NCBI RefSeq assembly: GCF_934202705.1
Contig: NZ_CAKPYE010000011.1
Span: 16,225 to 80,224, forward strand
Length of the DNA stretch: 64,000 bases
Direction of reading: 5' to 3'
Origin: an uncultured Limosilactobacillus sp.
Lineage (GTDB): Bacteria; Bacillota; Bacilli; Lactobacillales; Lactobacillaceae
A program made the translations under genes and the position numbers. Positions 8,468 to 19,306 of this stretch are shown here, in pieces. Every line of letters starts with the position of its first letter. The stretch's first letter is position 1. The notes under the pieces were generated by a model. That model saw only the letters and a program-made list of their open reading frames with translations. It was not told the DNA's origin and made no database searches.

Positions 8468-10336
8468 ATGGCAAGAATTCCCAATGAATTAATTGACCAA
8501 ATTCGTGACTCAGTAAATATTGTGGATGTGATTAGTCAAGATGTTCAACTAAAGAAACAAGGGAAAAATTTAATGGGGCATTGTCCTTTTCATCGGGACG
8601 ATACACCGTCATTTGCGGTCAACGAGCAAAAACAATTTTTCTACTGTTTTAGTTGTCATCGTAGTGGAAATGTCTTTGGCTTTCTTCAGCAATTGCATAA
8701 CTTATCATTCCCAGATGCGGTGCAAAAAGTTGCAGAAATGAGTAACATTGCGATTCCGCGTCAATATACTAATGAACAGCAAAGGGCAGTGGACAATAGC
8801 CCAAAGGGCCAGTTAATTAAGCTGCATGATCAGACTGCAAAACTATATCATCACCTTTTAGTTAATACGGAAGCTGGCGAAAAAGCGCTTCATTATTTGA
8901 TCAAACGAGGTGTCAGTCGTGAAATGATTGATCAATTCGATCTAGGTTACGCAGTTGAGCAAAATCAAGAAGAGGTATTACGAGAATATGTGCAAGCACA
9001 AAAGCTTGATTATCAGCTATTGCGTCAATCTGGACTCTTTATTGAAGATCAGCAGGGACAGTTACATGATCGTTTCCATGGTCGAATTATGTATCCAATT
9101 AAAAATGAAAATGGTCACGTAATTGCATTTTCGGGACGTATTTTAGCACCGAAAGCAATCGGTAATGAGCCTAAATATATGAATAGTCCAGAAACACCAA
9201 TTTTTAATAAGCGACGCACGCTATTCAATTTGAATCTTGCTAAGCAAGCAGCACGACAAACAGGATCACTAACTCTTTTTGAAGGATTTATGGATGTGAT
9301 TGCTGCATATAGTGTGGGAGTTAAAAATGGTGTTGCCTCAATGGGAACAAATTTGACAGAAGAACAAATTCGGACAATTCAACGGATTTCCGGGCAGGTC
9401 AATATTTGTTATGATGGTGATGACCCAGGGCAAAATGCAATTAATCGTGCTATTCGATTATTTAAAAGTCAAGCTCCTCATCTGAAAATAAAGATTATTC
9501 AATTGCCAGCTGGAATTGACCCAGATGAGTATGTTCAAAAGTATGGCGGGATTAAGTTTTCTGAATATTTAAATCAAAAGACGGAAACTCCTGTTGAATT
9601 TCGCTTACGTTTTCTTCAAATGGGGCTCAATTTAAAAAATCAAGATGAACTGATGGGATATTTGAATGCGGCATTGCAGGTCATCGGTGGCGTTGATGAG
9701 CCAGTAGCACGTGACATTTATTTACAAAGGTTGGCAACACAATTTGATTTAGATAAATCAAGCCTAGTTAAGCAGTTAACTAAAATTCAACCATCAGTAA
9801 AAAGGCATTCACCAACAGCTGCACAGCGACCACCACAGGGGAGTGATGAACAGGCCATTCCTGTTCAGACAGCTATGAGGCCGTTGCTATCAAAGCTTCA
9901 AAGTGCAGAACAGCGACTATTAAAGTATTACATTGTGGATGAAGCAGTCCGAAAACGGCTTCACGGCCAACCAGATTTTGCATTTGCAGATTCAAAATAC
10001 CAACAACTATATCAGCAGATTCAGGATTATTTTATTGAGCATGAAGAGTTTTCTACAGCTGCAATGCTTGACCGGGTTGATAGTTCAGCGCAACGACAGA
10101 TTCTGACGCAAATTGCCGAATTGGCTGTTGATGAAAATATTAGTGATGATGCGGTAAATGACTGTATTCGTGTTATCATGAATGAGGCCCCCTTAGATCA
10201 ACAAATCGTTGCAAAGAAGGCAGCTTTGAATGAGGCAACGATGATGAATGATCAGGAACTAACTACCAAATTAGCCACTGAATTGGTAACCCTCTACCAA
10301 CGACAACAACAAATGAAAACGGAGGAACTTAACTAA
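8468..10336 (+). CDS. dnaG: DNA primase
   Basis: Synthesises RNA primers at the replication fork. The 622 residues include an N-terminal CHC2-type zinc domain (C39, H42, C60, C63: [12 protein letters not shown] ... [10 protein letters not shown]), the TOPRIM catalytic core with [10 protein letters not shown] and [10 protein letters not shown], and a C-terminal DnaB-interaction region. AGGAGG precedes the ATG. rpoD starts 2 bases after the stop, giving the widespread dnaG-rpoD macromolecular-synthesis pair (rpsU, its partner in many bacteria, lies 7.6 kb upstream in its own unit). Confidence 0.97.
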   Translation: MARIPNELIDQIRDSVNIVDVISQDVQLKKQGKNLMGHCPFHRDDTPSFAVNEQKQFFYCFSCHRSGNVFGFLQQLHNLSFPDAVQKVAEMSNIAIPRQYTNEQQRAVDNSPKGQLIKLHDQTAKLYHHLLVNTEAGEKALHYLIKRGVSREMIDQFDLGYAVEQNQEEVLREYVQAQKLDYQLLRQSGLFIEDQQGQLHDRFHGRIMYPIKNENGHVIAFSGRILAPKAIGNEPKYMNSPETPIFNKRRTLFNLNLAKQAARQTGSLTLFEGFMDVIAAYSVGVKNGVASMGTNLTEEQIRTIQRISGQVNICYDGDDPGQNAINRAIRLFKSQAPHLKIKIIQLPAGIDPDEYVQKYGGIKFSEYLNQKTETPVEFRLRFLQMGLNLKNQDELMGYLNAALQVIGGVDEPVARDIYLQRLATQFDLDKSSLVKQLTKIQPSVKRHSPTAAQRPPQGSDEQAIPVQTAMRPLLSKLQSAEQRLLKYYIVDEAVRKRLHGQPDFAFADSKYQQLYQQIQDYFIEHEEFSTAAMLDRVDSSAQRQILTQIAELAVDENISDDAVNDCIRVIMNEAPLDQQIVAKKAALNEATMMNDQELTTKLATELVTLYQRQQQMKTEELN

Positions 10337-10338
10337 CT

Positions 10339-11484
10339 ATGGCAAAAGCAAAAAAGCAACTAGTAATTTCGAATGACGAAAATTTTGATCAAAAGAAATA
10401 TGATCAAGCCGTTGGCAAACTCATTCGTCAGTATAAAAAAGCCAAAGCGATTCGCTATGACGAATTAAGCAAAAAATTGGCCGCTCCGTTTGACTTAAAT
10501 GCTGATGGTTTAGATAATTTAATGCAAAACATTGAAGATGCTGGAATTAGCGTGGTAGACGAAAATGGTGATCCAGATCCGCGAGCATTAAAAGCAACTG
10601 AAAAATTGTCACAAAAGGCAGTAAATGATCGGGATACGTCTGCACCAACTGGTGTGAAAATTAATGATCCTGTGCGGATGTATTTGAAGGAAATTGGTCG
10701 AGTTAACTTATTAACTGCGGATCAAGAAGTTGAGTTAGCTCTTCGCATTGAGAAAGGTGACGAAACAGCTAAACAAGAGTTAGCAGAGGCCAACCTACGG
10801 CTTGTGGTTTCCATTGCGAAGCGCTATGTCGGTCGGGGAATGCAGTTTCTAGATTTAATTCAAGAAGGTAACATGGGACTGATGAAGGCCGTGGAAAAGT
10901 TTGATTATCGAAAAGGATTTAAATTTTCCACTTATGCTACTTGGTGGATTCGGCAAGCCATTACTCGAGCAATTGCTGACCAAGCCCGGACCATTCGGAT
11001 CCCAGTTCATATGGTTGAGACGATCAATAAGTTGATCCGTATTCAGCGGCAGTTACTTCAAGATTTAGGTCGTGAACCATTACCAGAAGAAATTGGCGCG
11101 GAAATGGATATGCCTACGAAGAAAGTTCGGGACATTTTAAAGATTGCTCAAGAGCCAGTTTCTCTGGAAACGCCAATTGGTGAAGAGGATGATTCGCATC
11201 TGGGTGATTTTATTGAAGACCATGATGCGACGAGTCCAGCTGATCACGCAGCATATGAGATGATGAAGAAACAGTTGGAAAATGTTTTGGATACCTTAAC
11301 TGATCGTGAAGAAAATGTTTTAAGATTGCGGTTTGGATTAGATGATGGGCGAACAAGAACATTGGAAGAAGTTGGTAAGGTCTTTGGTGTTACTCGTGAA
11401 CGGATTCGGCAGATTGAAGCTAAAGCGTTACGGAAGCTTCGTCACCCGTCACGCTCAAAACAATTAAAGGATTTCTTAGAGTAA
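10339..11484 (+). CDS. rpoD: RNA polymerase primary sigma factor (sigma-A)
   Basis: Housekeeping sigma factor directing RNA polymerase to -35/-10 promoters. The 381 residues include region 1.2 ([25 protein letters not shown]), region 2 with the core-binding and -10 melting segment ([42 protein letters not shown]), region 3, and a region 4.2 helix-turn-helix that recognises the -35 ([21 protein letters not shown]). The large non-conserved insert of enterobacterial sigma-70 is absent, as expected for Firmicutes. Transcription ends at a convergent terminator shared with dapF. Confidence 0.98.
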   Translation: MAKAKKQLVISNDENFDQKKYDQAVGKLIRQYKKAKAIRYDELSKKLAAPFDLNADGLDNLMQNIEDAGISVVDENGDPDPRALKATEKLSQKAVNDRDTSAPTGVKINDPVRMYLKEIGRVNLLTADQEVELALRIEKGDETAKQELAEANLRLVVSIAKRYVGRGMQFLDLIQEGNMGLMKAVEKFDYRKGFKFSTYATWWIRQAITRAIADQARTIRIPVHMVETINKLIRIQRQLLQDLGREPLPEEIGAEMDMPTKKVRDILKIAQEPVSLETPIGEEDDSHLGDFIEDHDATSPADHAAYEMMKKQLENVLDTLTDREENVLRLRFGLDDGRTRTLEEVGKVFGVTRERIRQIEAKALRKLRHPSRSKQLKDFLE

Positions 11485-11488
11485 AATA

Positions 11489-11529
11489 AATGGTACCCGC
11501 TAGATCATGACTAGTGGGTACCATTTTTT
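11489..11529. terminator. Bidirectional terminator between rpoD and dapF
   Basis: A 13-bp stem (TGGTACCCGCTAG with CTAGTGGGTACCA, one G-U pair) is flanked by A-rich sequence on the left and TTTTTT on the right. It can therefore stop transcription from both convergent genes. Confidence 0.85.
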
Positions 11530-11538
11530 GTAAATTGA

Positions 11539-12549
11539 CTATTTTAGAACATCAATGTGAACTGGCTTTGGCAAATCGTTAACGAACTTTTCATAAGCAG
11601 CTTGTTCATCAGTCACCGTAATCGTTGAATTACTAATCGTAACGTTTGCCTGATGAAGTGCTAACTCATCAGTTTTGATTTGCTCAGTCACGGTAGCATT
11701 ACCAATTAACTCGATCCAATAATGGTCTTCATCGAAGTGGACAATGGTCTTTACCATTCCACCCGGATTGTAAACAGTGATTGGTTGATCAAAGTCCGCC
11801 ATGTTTGGATGAGTAAGCGCAAACGCTAAAGTAGTTGCTGACATACCAGTGCCACAAGCATTAGTAAAGCCAACTCCACGTTCAAAAGTCCGGACAAAGA
11901 GTTGGTTATGGTCGATAATTTTGGCAAAGTTAACGTTGACTCCATCTGAATAGTACGGGTTCTGACCGTTTAAGCGCCGACCCAATTGACCAAGTAGTGG
12001 ACCAGTAATGGTTTTTTCATCCATAAAAGCAATTAAATGCGGATTAGGCACTGCTAGTGAGGTAAACTTCAGCTTTGGTGCTAATTCAGGAACATAATTG
12101 TCAATAATCCGACTACGACCCAAGTTGTCAAACGGCAGATCCTTTTTATCGAAGAGTACTGGAGAGATTTCAGCAGCATATGCGGGTACACCTGGAGCAA
12201 ATTCATCATGCTTGGCAACTCTTAAGTCTGCTTTCATGGTCTCAATTTGAAAACTATCTTGGCCAGTTTTCTCAGCGACATAGCGAGCAACCGTTCGAAT
12301 CCCATTTCCACACATGGAAGCTTCACTACCATCAGCATTAATGACTCGCATTTGTGCAGTAACACCTGGATGGGTTGAATGATTGACAACCAAAAGGCCA
12401 TCAGCCCCATGAAGAATTCCAGTTTGGGGGTTCGTGATTTGTTTTGCTAAACTGACTAGTTCTTGGTCATTCAGTTGCTGCTTTAAAGAGGTTTGGTCTA
12501 GAATAAAAAACTTATTTTGAGAACCGTGAACCTTTAATAATTGAGCCAT
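11539..12549 (-). CDS. dapF: Diaminopimelate epimerase
   Basis: Converts LL-diaminopimelate to meso-diaminopimelate, the direct lysine precursor and a peptidoglycan cross-link residue in some lactobacilli. The two catalytic cysteines are in MCGNGIRTVARY (C80) and NACGTGMSATT (C232). At 336 residues it is longer than the common 275-residue form, with extra sequence in the middle and at the C-terminus. It is on the minus strand behind lysC, 14 bases apart, so the two probably form one transcript. That transcript is not preceded by a lysine riboswitch, unlike the dap genes on the other strand. Confidence 0.94.
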   Translation of the reverse strand: MAQLLKVHGSQNKFFILDQTSLKQQLNDQELVSLAKQITNPQTGILHGADGLLVVNHSTHPGVTAQMRVINADGSEASMCGNGIRTVARYVAEKTGQDSFQIETMKADLRVAKHDEFAPGVPAYAAEISPVLFDKKDLPFDNLGRSRIIDNYVPELAPKLKFTSLAVPNPHLIAFMDEKTITGPLLGQLGRRLNGQNPYYSDGVNVNFAKIIDHNQLFVRTFERGVGFTNACGTGMSATTLAFALTHPNMADFDQPITVYNPGGMVKTIVHFDEDHYWIELIGNATVTEQIKTDELALHQANVTISNSTITVTDEQAAYEKFVNDLPKPVHIDVLK

Positions 12550-12563
12550 AGAATTACTACCTC

Positions 12564-13928
12564 CTAATTGTTTTCTGGAAAGAAGTGCTGATAAATTACC
12601 CGAATGGCATTATCAGCATCCTTTTTGTACGTTCCAATCATGATTGAGATCCGGGAAGCACCTTGGTTAATCATTGAAATCCGAATGTTGTGTTCAGCTA
12701 ATTCTGTAAAGATACCTGCAGCTACGCCAACACGATTAAACATTCCTTCACCAACAATCATGATGACAGCGTAATCGTCAATCCATTCTAAATTATCAGG
12801 ATTGACGGTTGCTTTAACATCGTTACAAATTTTTTGGACTAAATCATCTGAGATTAGCTTTCGGTCGAATATTATGGTAATATCATCGATTCCAGATGGC
12901 ATATGTTCATATGGAACGCCATACTTGTTTAAAATTTCGAGAATCTTAAGTGTAAACCCAGCTTCTCGATTTAACAAGTACTTATGCAAATAAAGGGCTG
13001 CATAATGCTTACCGCCAGCAATTCCAGTGACAATTTGTTCTGGATGAAAATCGTGATCCGGCACAATTAAAGTGCCGGGTTTTTCAGGAGCATGGGTATT
13101 TTTGACGTTCACAATAATGTTACCTTCAATTGCAGGAATGAGAGCTTCGTCGTGAAAAACTGAAAAACCAGCATACGAAAGCTCACGCATTTCACGGTAT
13201 GTCATCCGTTTAATCGGTTGTGGATGGTTGACAATGGCTGGATTAGCTGAAAAGATAGCGTCAACATCAGTAAAGTTTTCGTAAAGATCAGCATGAAAAC
13301 CACGTGCAAGGATTGCACCGGTGATATCAGAACCGCCACGAGAGAAAGTTGCAATATTGCCATCGATTGTAAAACCAAAGAAACCTGGGAAAATTAACTT
13401 TTCATCAGCACTAAATTTAAATTTAGCAAGATTGGCATAGGTTTGCGGATCTACAATTGCGTTATTTGGTTCACCATCCACAACTAATCCTGCTTCTTGC
13501 GGATCAACAAAGCGAGCGTTAATTCCCAACTTTTGTAATACTAAAGCCATTAAACGAGCGTTTAGTCGTTCACCATGAGCTTTAAAAGCTGCCATTAAAT
13601 ACTCATTGTTCGGGTAGTTGCCGTTCGGTAATTCCACAATTATTTGGTGAATGGTTGATAATTGCTCTTGAGAAACGCCAAAATGAGTGCCAATCTCTTC
13701 ATAACGGGAGAAAATATCACTTTGGACAACACTATAATCAACATGTTTAATGACTGCATTAGCATAGTTAATTAAGAGGTCAGTAACTTTAATATCGTCT
13801 GGATGTCTTTTGCCTGGTGCGGAAGTTACAACGACCTGTCGTTTTGGATCAGCTTTGATAATCGAAATTGCTTGTTCAAAAGCTTTCCCGTTGGCAAGAG
13901 AACTGCCGCCAAACTTAACTACTTTCAT
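12564..13928 (-). CDS. lysC: Aspartate kinase
   Basis: First enzyme of the aspartate family pathway: phosphorylates aspartate to aspartyl phosphate. From the ATG ending at 13928 the product is 454 residues and begins MKVVKFGGSSLANG, the family nucleotide-binding signature. GAAGG lies 10 bases before it. The longer open frame to 14000 runs through the promoter and is rejected. The C-terminal region has two ACT-type regulatory domains (VMIVGEGM, RISMINQGASRISIMIGTY), pointing to feedback control at the protein level. It is divergent from lysA. Confidence 0.95.
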   Translation of the reverse strand: MKVVKFGGSSLANGKAFEQAISIIKADPKRQVVVTSAPGKRHPDDIKVTDLLINYANAVIKHVDYSVVQSDIFSRYEEIGTHFGVSQEQLSTIHQIIVELPNGNYPNNEYLMAAFKAHGERLNARLMALVLQKLGINARFVDPQEAGLVVDGEPNNAIVDPQTYANLAKFKFSADEKLIFPGFFGFTIDGNIATFSRGGSDITGAILARGFHADLYENFTDVDAIFSANPAIVNHPQPIKRMTYREMRELSYAGFSVFHDEALIPAIEGNIIVNVKNTHAPEKPGTLIVPDHDFHPEQIVTGIAGGKHYAALYLHKYLLNREAGFTLKILEILNKYGVPYEHMPSGIDDITIIFDRKLISDDLVQKICNDVKATVNPDNLEWIDDYAVIMIVGEGMFNRVGVAAGIFTELAEHNIRISMINQGASRISIMIGTYKKDADNAIRVIYQHFFPENN

Positions 13929-13968
13929 GAATGTGCTACCTTCTTTAATTAAAAGTTTATTATCTAGG

Positions 13969-13996
13969 ATTTTACCATTAATCGACCACCTTGCAA
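13969..13996 (-). promoter_or_regulatory. Promoter for lysC-dapF
   Basis: Read on the minus strand, TTGCAA and TAAAAT are 16 bases apart, about 40 bases upstream of the lysC start codon. No riboswitch-like structure fits into the short leader. Confidence 0.55.
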
Positions 13997-14069
13997 ACAA
14001 AGTCTGTGTGATCTGGTAAGCTACTTATTTAAAAATGTGAAAATAATGAGAAAAGATTGTCATTGCCTA

Positions 14070-14098
14070 TTGACGGGTGGCAGTTCAAGTCTTATAGT
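14070..14098 (+). promoter_or_regulatory. Promoter for the lysine-riboswitch/lysA-dap transcript
   Basis: TTGACG (14070-14075) and TATAGT (14093-14098) are separated by exactly 17 bases. Transcription would start near 14105, right at the beginning of the riboswitch. Confidence 0.8.
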
Positions 14099-14107
14099 AA
14101 TTAACAA

Positions 14108-14342
14108 ATCGAAGAGGAGCGACTTACATTAGTAACGGTTAGGAGTTTTTACCAGACATTGAATAATCGTGAAAGGGGCAGTTGCCGAAGCGGTGAAAAT
14201 GGTAATGATTCACTTGGCTGGGGCGTGACTTAAGAGGTCACGGACTGTCGCAAGACAATAACAGCTTGCGGTGCGCTATCGACTATCGGATTTTAATGAT
14301 TATCACCATCCCGGTATGCGCGCAGTGTACCGGGATTTTTCT
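14108..14342 (+). promoter_or_regulatory. Lysine riboswitch (L-box) with terminator
   Basis: The leader carries the conserved L-box blocks: GAAGAGGAGCG at the start, GTGAAAGGGGCAGTTGCCGA with GAAGCGG in the middle, CTGGGGCG, and the closing GGTGCGCTATC. It ends in a terminator whose stem ATCCCGGTA (14308-14316) pairs with TACCGGGAT (14328-14336), followed by a T run. High lysine should favour termination and shut off the whole lysA-dapD-dapL-dapA-dapB-patA operon. Together with the promoters it accounts for the 449-base gap between lysC and lysA. Confidence 0.92.
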
Positions 14343-14377
14343 CTTCGGAAAAGGTGGAAGAAGGAGCGTTGGTGACA

Positions 14378-15691
14378 ATGAATGATCAAATCAGTTCCAA
14401 TGAAATCAATACGGCAGGACATCTCCAGATAGGTGGAGTTGATACGCTTCAGCTTGCCAATAAATATGGTACGCCACTGCTAGTTTATGATGTTGCTAAA
14501 ATTCGAAACCAAATTCAGCGATTCCGAAACGTTTTTGAGCATGCCGGAGTGCGATATGAAGTTAGTTATGCTAGCAAGGCTTTCTCTTCAGTTGCTATTT
14601 ATCAGGTAATGAAACAAGAGCATGCTCACATTGATGTTGTTTCAGGAGGAGAACTGGCAACGGCAATTAAAGCGGGTTTTCCGCTGACCCAGGTTAGTTT
14701 TCATGGTAACAATAAATCACGGGCTGAATTAAAGATGGCACTTGATGATGGTGTTGGAACAATTGTTGTTGATAATTTTCATGAAATTGAATTGTTGCGG
14801 GCATTATTGCAAGAGCGTTCCCAAACGGTTGATGTTCAATTAAGAATCACCCCAGGGATTGCGGCCCACACTAATTCGTATATTGCCACTGGTCAGGTTG
14901 ATAGTAAGTTTGGCTTTGATGTTGAATCTGGTCAAGCTGATCGTGCTCTCCAACAATTATTGTCGATTTCGAAGGTTCATGTTACTGGAATTCACGCCCA
15001 TATTGGATCACAGATCTTTGATGTACAGGGATTTAAAGGAGTAGCTAAGAAATTGGTCCAAATTGCTGCACAATGGAAACAGAAGTATGGCTTCTCAGCT
15101 GAAGTCTTAAATGTGGGTGGCGGTTTCGGCATTAAATACTCAAATGAGGATCATCCGATTAATCCTGAAGATTTTGTCCAAGCCATTGTTCAAATGGTTA
15201 AAAAATCTATTCATGAGCAGAACCTTGCGATGCCGGCAATTTGGATTGAACCGGGACGATCAATAGTTGGACCAGCTGGCTATACGTTATATACTATAGG
15301 TTCAAGGAAGGATATTCCTGGATTACGTTCATACGTTAGTGTGGATGGTGGAATGGGTGATAATATTCGCCCTGCGTTATATAACGCAAAATATGAAAGC
15401 GTCTTGGCACGTGATCCGCAAGCATCAGCTGTTGAGACCGTTAAAATTGCTGGAAAGTATTGTGAATCTGGTGACATTCTTAGTAATGAACAAGAGTTAC
15501 CAGAAACCAAGCCAGGTGATGTTTTGGTAATGCTCGATACTGGAGCTTATGACTACGCTATGGCTTCTAACTATAACCGCAATCCTCGTCCAGCAGTGGT
15601 TTTTGTTGAAAATGGTCATGACCAGTTAGTGATTAAAAGGGAAACTTATGATGACCTAACACATCTTGACCTTAATTACGAGTCAGAATAA
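14378..15691 (+). CDS. lysA: Diaminopimelate decarboxylase
   Basis: Final step of lysine synthesis: decarboxylates meso-diaminopimelate to L-lysine using PLP. The 437 residues form an alanine-racemase-like TIM barrel with the PLP lysine in YASKAFSS (about K67), the HAHIGSQ motif, a glycine-rich NVGGGFG phosphate-binding loop, EPGRSIVGPAG, and the CESGDIL motif of the beta domain. The ATG at 14378 is chosen with AAGGAG upstream (11 bases). GTG 14354, TTG 14369 and GTG 14372 are in frame, but the first overlaps the Shine-Dalgarno region and the others are poorly spaced. First gene of the riboswitch-controlled operon. Confidence 0.95.
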   Translation: MNDQISSNEINTAGHLQIGGVDTLQLANKYGTPLLVYDVAKIRNQIQRFRNVFEHAGVRYEVSYASKAFSSVAIYQVMKQEHAHIDVVSGGELATAIKAGFPLTQVSFHGNNKSRAELKMALDDGVGTIVVDNFHEIELLRALLQERSQTVDVQLRITPGIAAHTNSYIATGQVDSKFGFDVESGQADRALQQLLSISKVHVTGIHAHIGSQIFDVQGFKGVAKKLVQIAAQWKQKYGFSAEVLNVGGGFGIKYSNEDHPINPEDFVQAIVQMVKKSIHEQNLAMPAIWIEPGRSIVGPAGYTLYTIGSRKDIPGLRSYVSVDGGMGDNIRPALYNAKYESVLARDPQASAVETVKIAGKYCESGDILSNEQELPETKPGDVLVMLDTGAYDYAMASNYNRNPRPAVVFVENGHDQLVIKRETYDDLTHLDLNYESE

Positions 15692-15707
15692 TAAGGAGAG
15701 ATAAAAT

Positions 15708-16421
15708 ATGGCAAAACTAGACGCTCAAAGCATTATTAATTACATTGGAAATGCGCCTAAAAAGACTCCAGTGAAAGTTTATTTACGTGGAGCTAACTTA
15801 TCGCAATTAGAGTTCCCTAAGGAAGTTGACCCATACGTCGAAGAGCACACGGCAACGGTGTTTGGTGATTGGGAAGTATTGAAACCATTTTTGGATGATC
15901 ATCGAGACGCTTTTACGGGAATGCATGTTGAAAATGACGCCCGTAATTCAGCAGTGCCTTTGCTGGACTTAAAGAATATTAATGCACGGATTGAACCAGG
16001 AGCAACAATTCGTGATCAGGTTGTAATTGGTGATAATGCTGTTGTGATGATGGGAGCCACGATCAATATTGGTGCAGAAATTGGTGAAGGTACCATGATT
16101 GACATGGGGACGATTCTTGGTGGTCGAGCAATAGTTGGTAAGCATTGTCACATCGGGGCCGGAACAGTCTTAGCTGGAGTAATTGAACCAGCTTCAGCAG
16201 AACCAGTTCGGGTTGATGATAATGTTTTAATTGGTGCCAATGCAGTAGTTCTTGAGGGGGTTCACATTGGCGAAGGCGCAGTTGTTGCTGCAGGAGCCGT
16301 AGTTACTCACGATGTTGCACCTCACACAGTGGTTGCGGGTGTTCCGGCGAAGTTTGTCAAAAATGTTGATGCCCAAACTGACAGTAAGACTGGTTTAGAA
16401 GACAATTTACGAAAGCTATAA
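15708..16421 (+). CDS. dapD: 2,3,4,5-tetrahydropyridine-2,6-dicarboxylate N-acetyltransferase
   Basis: Acetylates tetrahydrodipicolinate, opening the acetylase variant of the diaminopimelate pathway (called dapH in some nomenclature). The 237 residues have a short N-terminal domain and a left-handed beta helix built of hexapeptide repeats ([34 protein letters not shown]... is the start of this region, roughly residues 90-215). The following deacetylase and aminotransferase genes support the acetyl rather than the succinyl route. Start ATG has AAGGAGAG upstream. Confidence 0.93.
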   Translation: MAKLDAQSIINYIGNAPKKTPVKVYLRGANLSQLEFPKEVDPYVEEHTATVFGDWEVLKPFLDDHRDAFTGMHVENDARNSAVPLLDLKNINARIEPGATIRDQVVIGDNAVVMMGATINIGAEIGEGTMIDMGTILGGRAIVGKHCHIGAGTVLAGVIEPASAEPVRVDDNVLIGANAVVLEGVHIGEGAVVAAGAVVTHDVAPHTVVAGVPAKFVKNVDAQTDSKTGLEDNLRKL

Positions 16422-16423
16422 TT

Positions 16424-17584
16424 ATGACAGAACTAAATGAAGATCAATTAATTAAAATTCGTCGGCATTTGCATCAGATCCCTGAATTAGCACTCCAGGA
16501 GACTGAAACACATGCATACTTGATGAAAGTTATTGGTGAAATGAACCAACAATTTCTGGAAGTTCGGGAATTTCCAGAATTGCCAACTGCAATTATGGTT
16601 TTGGTTCATGGAAAAGATCCACAACGGACGATTGGTTACCGAACTGATATTGATGCGTTACCAGTGACCGAGCAAACTGGTTTGCCATATCAGTCTACCC
16701 ATCCGGGTGTAATGCATGCATGTGGGCATGATATTCATATGACAGTTGCGCTGGGGGTTCTAAGTTACTTTAGTGAACATCAACCAAAAGATAATTTATT
16801 ATTCTTCTTCCAACCAGCTGAAGAAAGCGAAGCTGGTGGAAAGCGAGCGTATGAATTAGGGTTGTTTAAGGGTCAATGGTGTCCAGATGAATTCTATGGA
16901 TTACACGATAATCCTGAATTACCAGCAGGAGCGATTGGTTGCCGAATGGGAACACTATTTGCTGGTACTACTGAAGTTAATATTGACATTGAAGGAAAGG
17001 GTGGCCATGCCGCTTTTCCTCAAGATGCAAATGATGCCGTGGTGGCCGCTGCTAACTTAATTGTTCAAGTACAAACGATTATTTCGCGAAGCATTGATCC
17101 AATTGAAAGTGGAGTAATTACCCTTGGTAAGATTGAAGCGGGCACGATTAGGAATGTTATTGCAGGTCACGCAAGAATTGAAGGAACTATTCGTGGCTTG
17201 ACTCAACAGATGATTCTATTAATTGACAAACGACTTGAAGATGTTTGTCAAGGAATTAAAGCTAGTTTCGGTGTGAAAGTTAAGCTAGAATTAAATCAGG
17301 GGGGCTACTGGCCCGTCGAGAATAATCCAAAATTAACGAAGCGGTTTATTCACTATATGCACGATACTGCTTCAGTCAACTTTATCGAGACCAAACCAGC
17401 AATGACTGGTGAAGATTTTGGATATTTACTAGCCAAATTTCCAGGAACCATGTTTTGGCTTGGGGTTGAGGATGATTCACAATTGCATTCCGCAACCCTT
17501 ACGCCAAATGAGGCTGCAATCCAACGTGGTGTTGAAGCAATTACCGGATTCTTAGAATACCGGATGGATGCTAAGGAGGAATAA
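16424..17584 (+). CDS. dapL: N-acetyldiaminopimelate deacetylase
   Basis: M20-family metallopeptidase-like amidohydrolase that removes the acetyl group from N-acetyl-LL-diaminopimelate. The 386 residues carry [15 protein letters not shown], the metal-binding HACGHDIHM, and [11 protein letters not shown] with the catalytic glutamate. Similar enzymes act on hippurate or amino-acid conjugates, but the position 2 bases after dapD and before dapA makes the diaminopimelate role very likely. The gene symbol follows lactobacillus usage; the same name is used elsewhere for an unrelated aminotransferase. Confidence 0.9.
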   Translation: MTELNEDQLIKIRRHLHQIPELALQETETHAYLMKVIGEMNQQFLEVREFPELPTAIMVLVHGKDPQRTIGYRTDIDALPVTEQTGLPYQSTHPGVMHACGHDIHMTVALGVLSYFSEHQPKDNLLFFFQPAEESEAGGKRAYELGLFKGQWCPDEFYGLHDNPELPAGAIGCRMGTLFAGTTEVNIDIEGKGGHAAFPQDANDAVVAAANLIVQVQTIISRSIDPIESGVITLGKIEAGTIRNVIAGHARIEGTIRGLTQQMILLIDKRLEDVCQGIKASFGVKVKLELNQGGYWPVENNPKLTKRFIHYMHDTASVNFIETKPAMTGEDFGYLLAKFPGTMFWLGVEDDSQLHSATLTPNEAAIQRGVEAITGFLEYRMDAKEE

Positions 17585-17586
17585 TA

Positions 17587-18507
17587 ATGAAGTTAGCAGA
17601 CGCAGATTTATTGACAGCGATTATTACACCATTCAATGAGCAAAATGAAATTGATTTCCCAACTTTAGAAAAGTTAACTAATTCTTTAATTAATCAAGGA
17701 AGTAATGGCTTTGTCGTGGGTGGAACAACTGGAGAAACGCCAGAACTTTCTCATGATGAAAAAATTGAATTATATACGAAATTTGGTCAAATCGTTCATG
17801 GTCGTGTTCCGGTAATTGCTGGGACTGGAAGCAACAACACGAAAGAAACGATTGCTTTTACTAATGAAGTCGCTAAAATTGAAGGAATTGACTATGCATT
17901 AGTAGTGGTGCCACCATATAACAAGCCTAACCAACGGGGGATGGTCGCCCACTTTACAACTGTTGCTGACAATGTTGAAATGCCAATCATCATTTATAAT
18001 ATTCCGGGACGTACCGGATCCAAGATGAGCCAAGAAACCATTTGTGAATTGTCCCATCATGATAACATCGCAGGAGTTAAGCAATGTGCTTCTCTAGAAG
18101 AAATGGAGTACGTAATTGAACATAAAGATGATAGTTTTTGTGTCTTTTCCGGTGAAGATGCGCAGGCATTAACAGCTCGAGTATTGGGTGCTAATGGAGT
18201 CATCTCTGTAGCTTCACATAGTTATGCACTTCAGATGAGAGCAATGTATGACCATTTATACCAAGGCGATTATCAAGCAGCCGCTAAGTTGCAACGGTGG
18301 TTAACCCCTAAGATGGCAGCTCTCTTTATGTTTCCATCACCGTCACCAGTTAAAGCATTGCTCAATGCTCAAGGATTTCAAGTTGGTGGTTGTCGGTTGC
18401 CAATTATGACATTGAATGATGCTGAAAAATCACAATTGGCGAGCGCATTGGATTTGCCAGAAAATGCTTTGAATGGTGAATTACCTTTAAACTTGGAGGA
18501 AATGTGA
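17587..18507 (+). CDS. dapA: 4-hydroxy-tetrahydrodipicolinate synthase
   Basis: Condenses pyruvate with aspartate semialdehyde, the committed step to diaminopimelate and lysine. The 306-residue TIM barrel has the [11 protein letters not shown] loop (about 45-55), the catalytic tyrosine in [11 protein letters not shown] (Y137) and the Schiff-base lysine in IAGVKQCA (K165). AAGGAGGA precedes the ATG and overlaps the end of dapL. dapB starts 1 base after the stop. Confidence 0.96.
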   Translation: MKLADADLLTAIITPFNEQNEIDFPTLEKLTNSLINQGSNGFVVGGTTGETPELSHDEKIELYTKFGQIVHGRVPVIAGTGSNNTKETIAFTNEVAKIEGIDYALVVVPPYNKPNQRGMVAHFTTVADNVEMPIIIYNIPGRTGSKMSQETICELSHHDNIAGVKQCASLEEMEYVIEHKDDSFCVFSGEDAQALTARVLGANGVISVASHSYALQMRAMYDHLYQGDYQAAAKLQRWLTPKMAALFMFPSPSPVKALLNAQGFQVGGCRLPIMTLNDAEKSQLASALDLPENALNGELPLNLEEM

Positions 18508-18508
18508 A

Positions 18509-19288
18509 ATGAAACGAGTATTAGTAGCCGGCATTAATGGTGCAATGGGGCAATATGCCACCAAAATGATCAATGATTTAGCTGGTTTTGAAGTTACTGC
18601 TGGTCTTGGCCTTGGGGTTAAAGATGGTGATCAAGCTAAGTATAATGTGTCTGCGGATACGAAGCTATATGGTTCTTTAGACGAAATTGCAGAAAATGTG
18701 GCTGACATTTGGTTGGATTTTACTGCACCAGTAGCTGTTTTTCCGGATGTTGAATATGCGCTGAATCACAGAATGCGTCCGGTTGTTGGAACAACGGGGT
18801 TAACTGATGAGCAAGAAGGAGAACTAAAACAATTAGCCCAGAAAAAAGAGTTGGGCGGCTTGATTGCACCTAATTTTGGCATGTCTGCGGTTCTCTTGAT
18901 GAAATTTGCCAAGGAGGCTGCTAAATACTTCCCTGATGTGGAAATTATTGAAATGCATCATGAAGATAAAAAGGATGCTCCTTCTGGAACGGCACTAAGT
19001 ACTGCGAAGTTAATTGCTGAAAATCGCAAGCCACACCAAACTGCGCCAGATACAATGGAGACGTTAGCAGACGTTCGTGGCGGTGATTACCAAGGAATTA
19101 AAATTCACTCAGTCCGATTACCAGGTTATGTGGCTCATGAGCAAGTTTTGTTTGGTGGAAAGGGTGAAGCTTTAACAATCCGTCAAGATTCGTTTGATCG
19201 GAGCTCATTTATGAGTGGCGTTAAAGTGGCCCTGCAAAAAGTGTCGTCACTTGATGAATTAGTAGTTGGTTTGGAAAACATTCTTTAA
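18509..19288 (+). CDS. dapB: 4-hydroxy-tetrahydrodipicolinate reductase
   Basis: Reduces the dapA product with NAD(P)H. The 259 residues start with the Rossmann motif VLVAGINGAMGQ and contain the substrate/catalytic motif EMHHEDKKDAPSGTA and VRGGDYQGIKIHSVRLPGYVAHE. TTGGAGGAAATG precedes it. Part of the same tightly spaced operon. Confidence 0.96.
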   Translation: MKRVLVAGINGAMGQYATKMINDLAGFEVTAGLGLGVKDGDQAKYNVSADTKLYGSLDEIAENVADIWLDFTAPVAVFPDVEYALNHRMRPVVGTTGLTDEQEGELKQLAQKKELGGLIAPNFGMSAVLLMKFAKEAAKYFPDVEIIEMHHEDKKDAPSGTALSTAKLIAENRKPHQTAPDTMETLADVRGGDYQGIKIHSVRLPGYVAHEQVLFGGKGEALTIRQDSFDRSSFMSGVKVALQKVSSLDELVVGLENIL

Positions 19289-19306
19289 AAAGGAGCATGA
19301 TGAATT

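Noticed and set aside
13929..14000. Longer lysC frame starting at 14000
   Set aside because: The extra 24 codons cover the lysC promoter and the Shine-Dalgarno; family proteins begin at MKVVKFGGSS.
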